Positions 63,715 through 64,000 of a stretch of 64,000 nt of DNA are shown here, one piece after another. A program made the position numbers and the translations under genes. The first letter of the stretch is position 1. Every line of letters begins with the position of its first letter. The notes beneath the pieces are model-generated. The model saw only the letters and a program-made list of their open reading frames with translations. It made no database searches and was not told the DNA's origin. The stretch is taken from the NCBI RefSeq assembly GCF_018389385.1, contig NZ_CP062698.1:2359501-2423500 (forward strand). Reading direction: 5' to 3'. The DNA comes from Anthocerotibacter panamensis C109 (lineage in GTDB: Bacteria > Cyanobacteriota > Cyanobacteriia > Gloeobacterales > Anthocerotibacteraceae).

Positions 63715-63788
63715 CGGGACGTAGCGCAGCTTGGTAGCGCACCACTTTGGGGTAGTGGGGGTCGCAGGTTCAAATCCTGTCGTCCCGA
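63715..63788 (+). tRNA. tRNA-Pro(TGG)
   Basis: A complete 74-nt cloverleaf: acceptor CGGGACG / CGTCCCG, D-arm GCGCAGCTTGGTAGCGC, anticodon stem-loop CCACTTTGGGGTAGTGG with anticodon TGG, T-arm GTTCAAATCC and discriminator A. CCA is not encoded. A terminator follows 11 bp downstream. Confidence 0.96.
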
Positions 63789-63799
63789 GTCCAGTAAAA

Positions 63800-63822
63800 C
63801 CCGCTCCAGGAGCGGGTTTTTT
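63800..63822 (+). terminator. Terminator of tRNA-Pro
   Basis: A 7-bp stem CCCGCTC / GAGCGGG with a three-base loop is followed by six T residues and preceded by four A residues. It is a clear intrinsic terminator. Confidence 0.9.
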
Positions 63823-63880
63823 GATGTCTAGAGACTATTCCTAAGTCTTGTTCTCATGTAGGAGAGGTGCTTTTTGGGGG

Positions 63881-63911
63881 TCAATTTTAGGGATTTTGGA
63901 CCTAAAATTGG
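63881..63911. promoter_or_regulatory. Inverted repeat upstream of the last open frame
   Basis: TCAATTTTAGG (63881-63891) and CCTAAAATTGG (63901-63911) form a near-perfect 11-bp inverted repeat with a 9-base spacer, 15 bp before the ATG at 63926. It could be an operator or a leader hairpin. Confidence 0.4.
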
Positions 63912-63925
63912 CATGGTAGTACACC

Positions 63926-64000
63926 ATGAAAAGTCCTGCCCAGCAAGGATTGCGTAACCATAAAGGGTCTTTTGGAGTAGAACGTGTTGAAGGACGTGGT
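63926..64000 (+). CDS. Possible 5' end of a gene running off the right edge
   Basis: An open frame of 25 codons starts at ATG 63926 (MKSPAQQGLRNHKGSFGVER) and remains open to the window end. No clear ribosome binding site lies close by. The short length prevents identification, and it could be a chance frame. Confidence 0.3.
   Translation, partial: MKSPAQQGLRNHKGSFGVERVEGRG

Overview
The window comes from a cyanobacterium. It carries cytochrome b6 and subunit IV (petB, petD), a ferredoxin-type glutamate synthase, a photosystem II PsbO homologue, cyanobacteriochrome GAF domains in a taxis receptor, and an initiator tRNA split by a group I intron. PsbO is strongly divergent, which by family knowledge resembles the early-branching, thylakoid-less Gloeobacterales. 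That assignment is an inference, and no ribosomal RNA is present to confirm it.

Layout. Positions 1-9.7 kb hold mixed genes: a secreted protein fragment, a PEP-CTERM-like protein, an LptA-like protein, nrdR, a CPBP protease, a decayed Uma2 gene, an HNH nuclease, an ECF42-type sigma factor with its DGPF partner, enolase and psbO. Positions 9.7-17.5 kb hold glutamate synthase, agmatine deiminase, an Rrf2 regulator and petBD. Positions 17.7-31.3 kb hold UDP-sugar synthesis (ugd, uxs), a DMT exporter, a MocR regulator, an SLH surface protein, a decayed patch with tandem repeats, KDPG aldolase, a chromate transporter, glutamate dehydrogenase, RNase HII and a small HExxH protein. Positions 31.4-35.3 kb hold a complete sulfate ABC operon lying between two near-identical direct repeats. 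Positions 35.5-40 kb hold housekeeping and hypothetical genes.

The most striking region is 40.0-57.4 kb, a gas vesicle locus built around a light-sensing taxis operon. Reading leftward on the minus strand come a PatA-like response regulator, CheY, CheW, a soluble receptor with three DXCF cyanobacteriochrome GAF domains, a hybrid CheA and a second CheW. The same strand continues into gvpA-gvpC-gvpN-gvpJ-gvpV, a double AAA+ ATPase, gvpF/L and gvpG. Divergently from the taxis operon run a second gvpF/L, gvpK and a tandem ArsA/Get3-like ATPase. The layout suggests, without proving, that light sensing and buoyancy are coordinated here. Two of the three GAF domains are encoded by direct repeats of about 504 bp that look identical base for base, so the duplication or conversion is very recent.

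The right end holds a baeRF-type protein, leuB, an HtrA protease, a DUF1003 membrane protein, tRNA-fMet with its intron, ssb-rpsF and tRNA-Pro(TGG). I chose starts from ribosome binding sites and family alignment, so several genes are shorter than their longest open frame. All identifications come from motif reading, without database searches.
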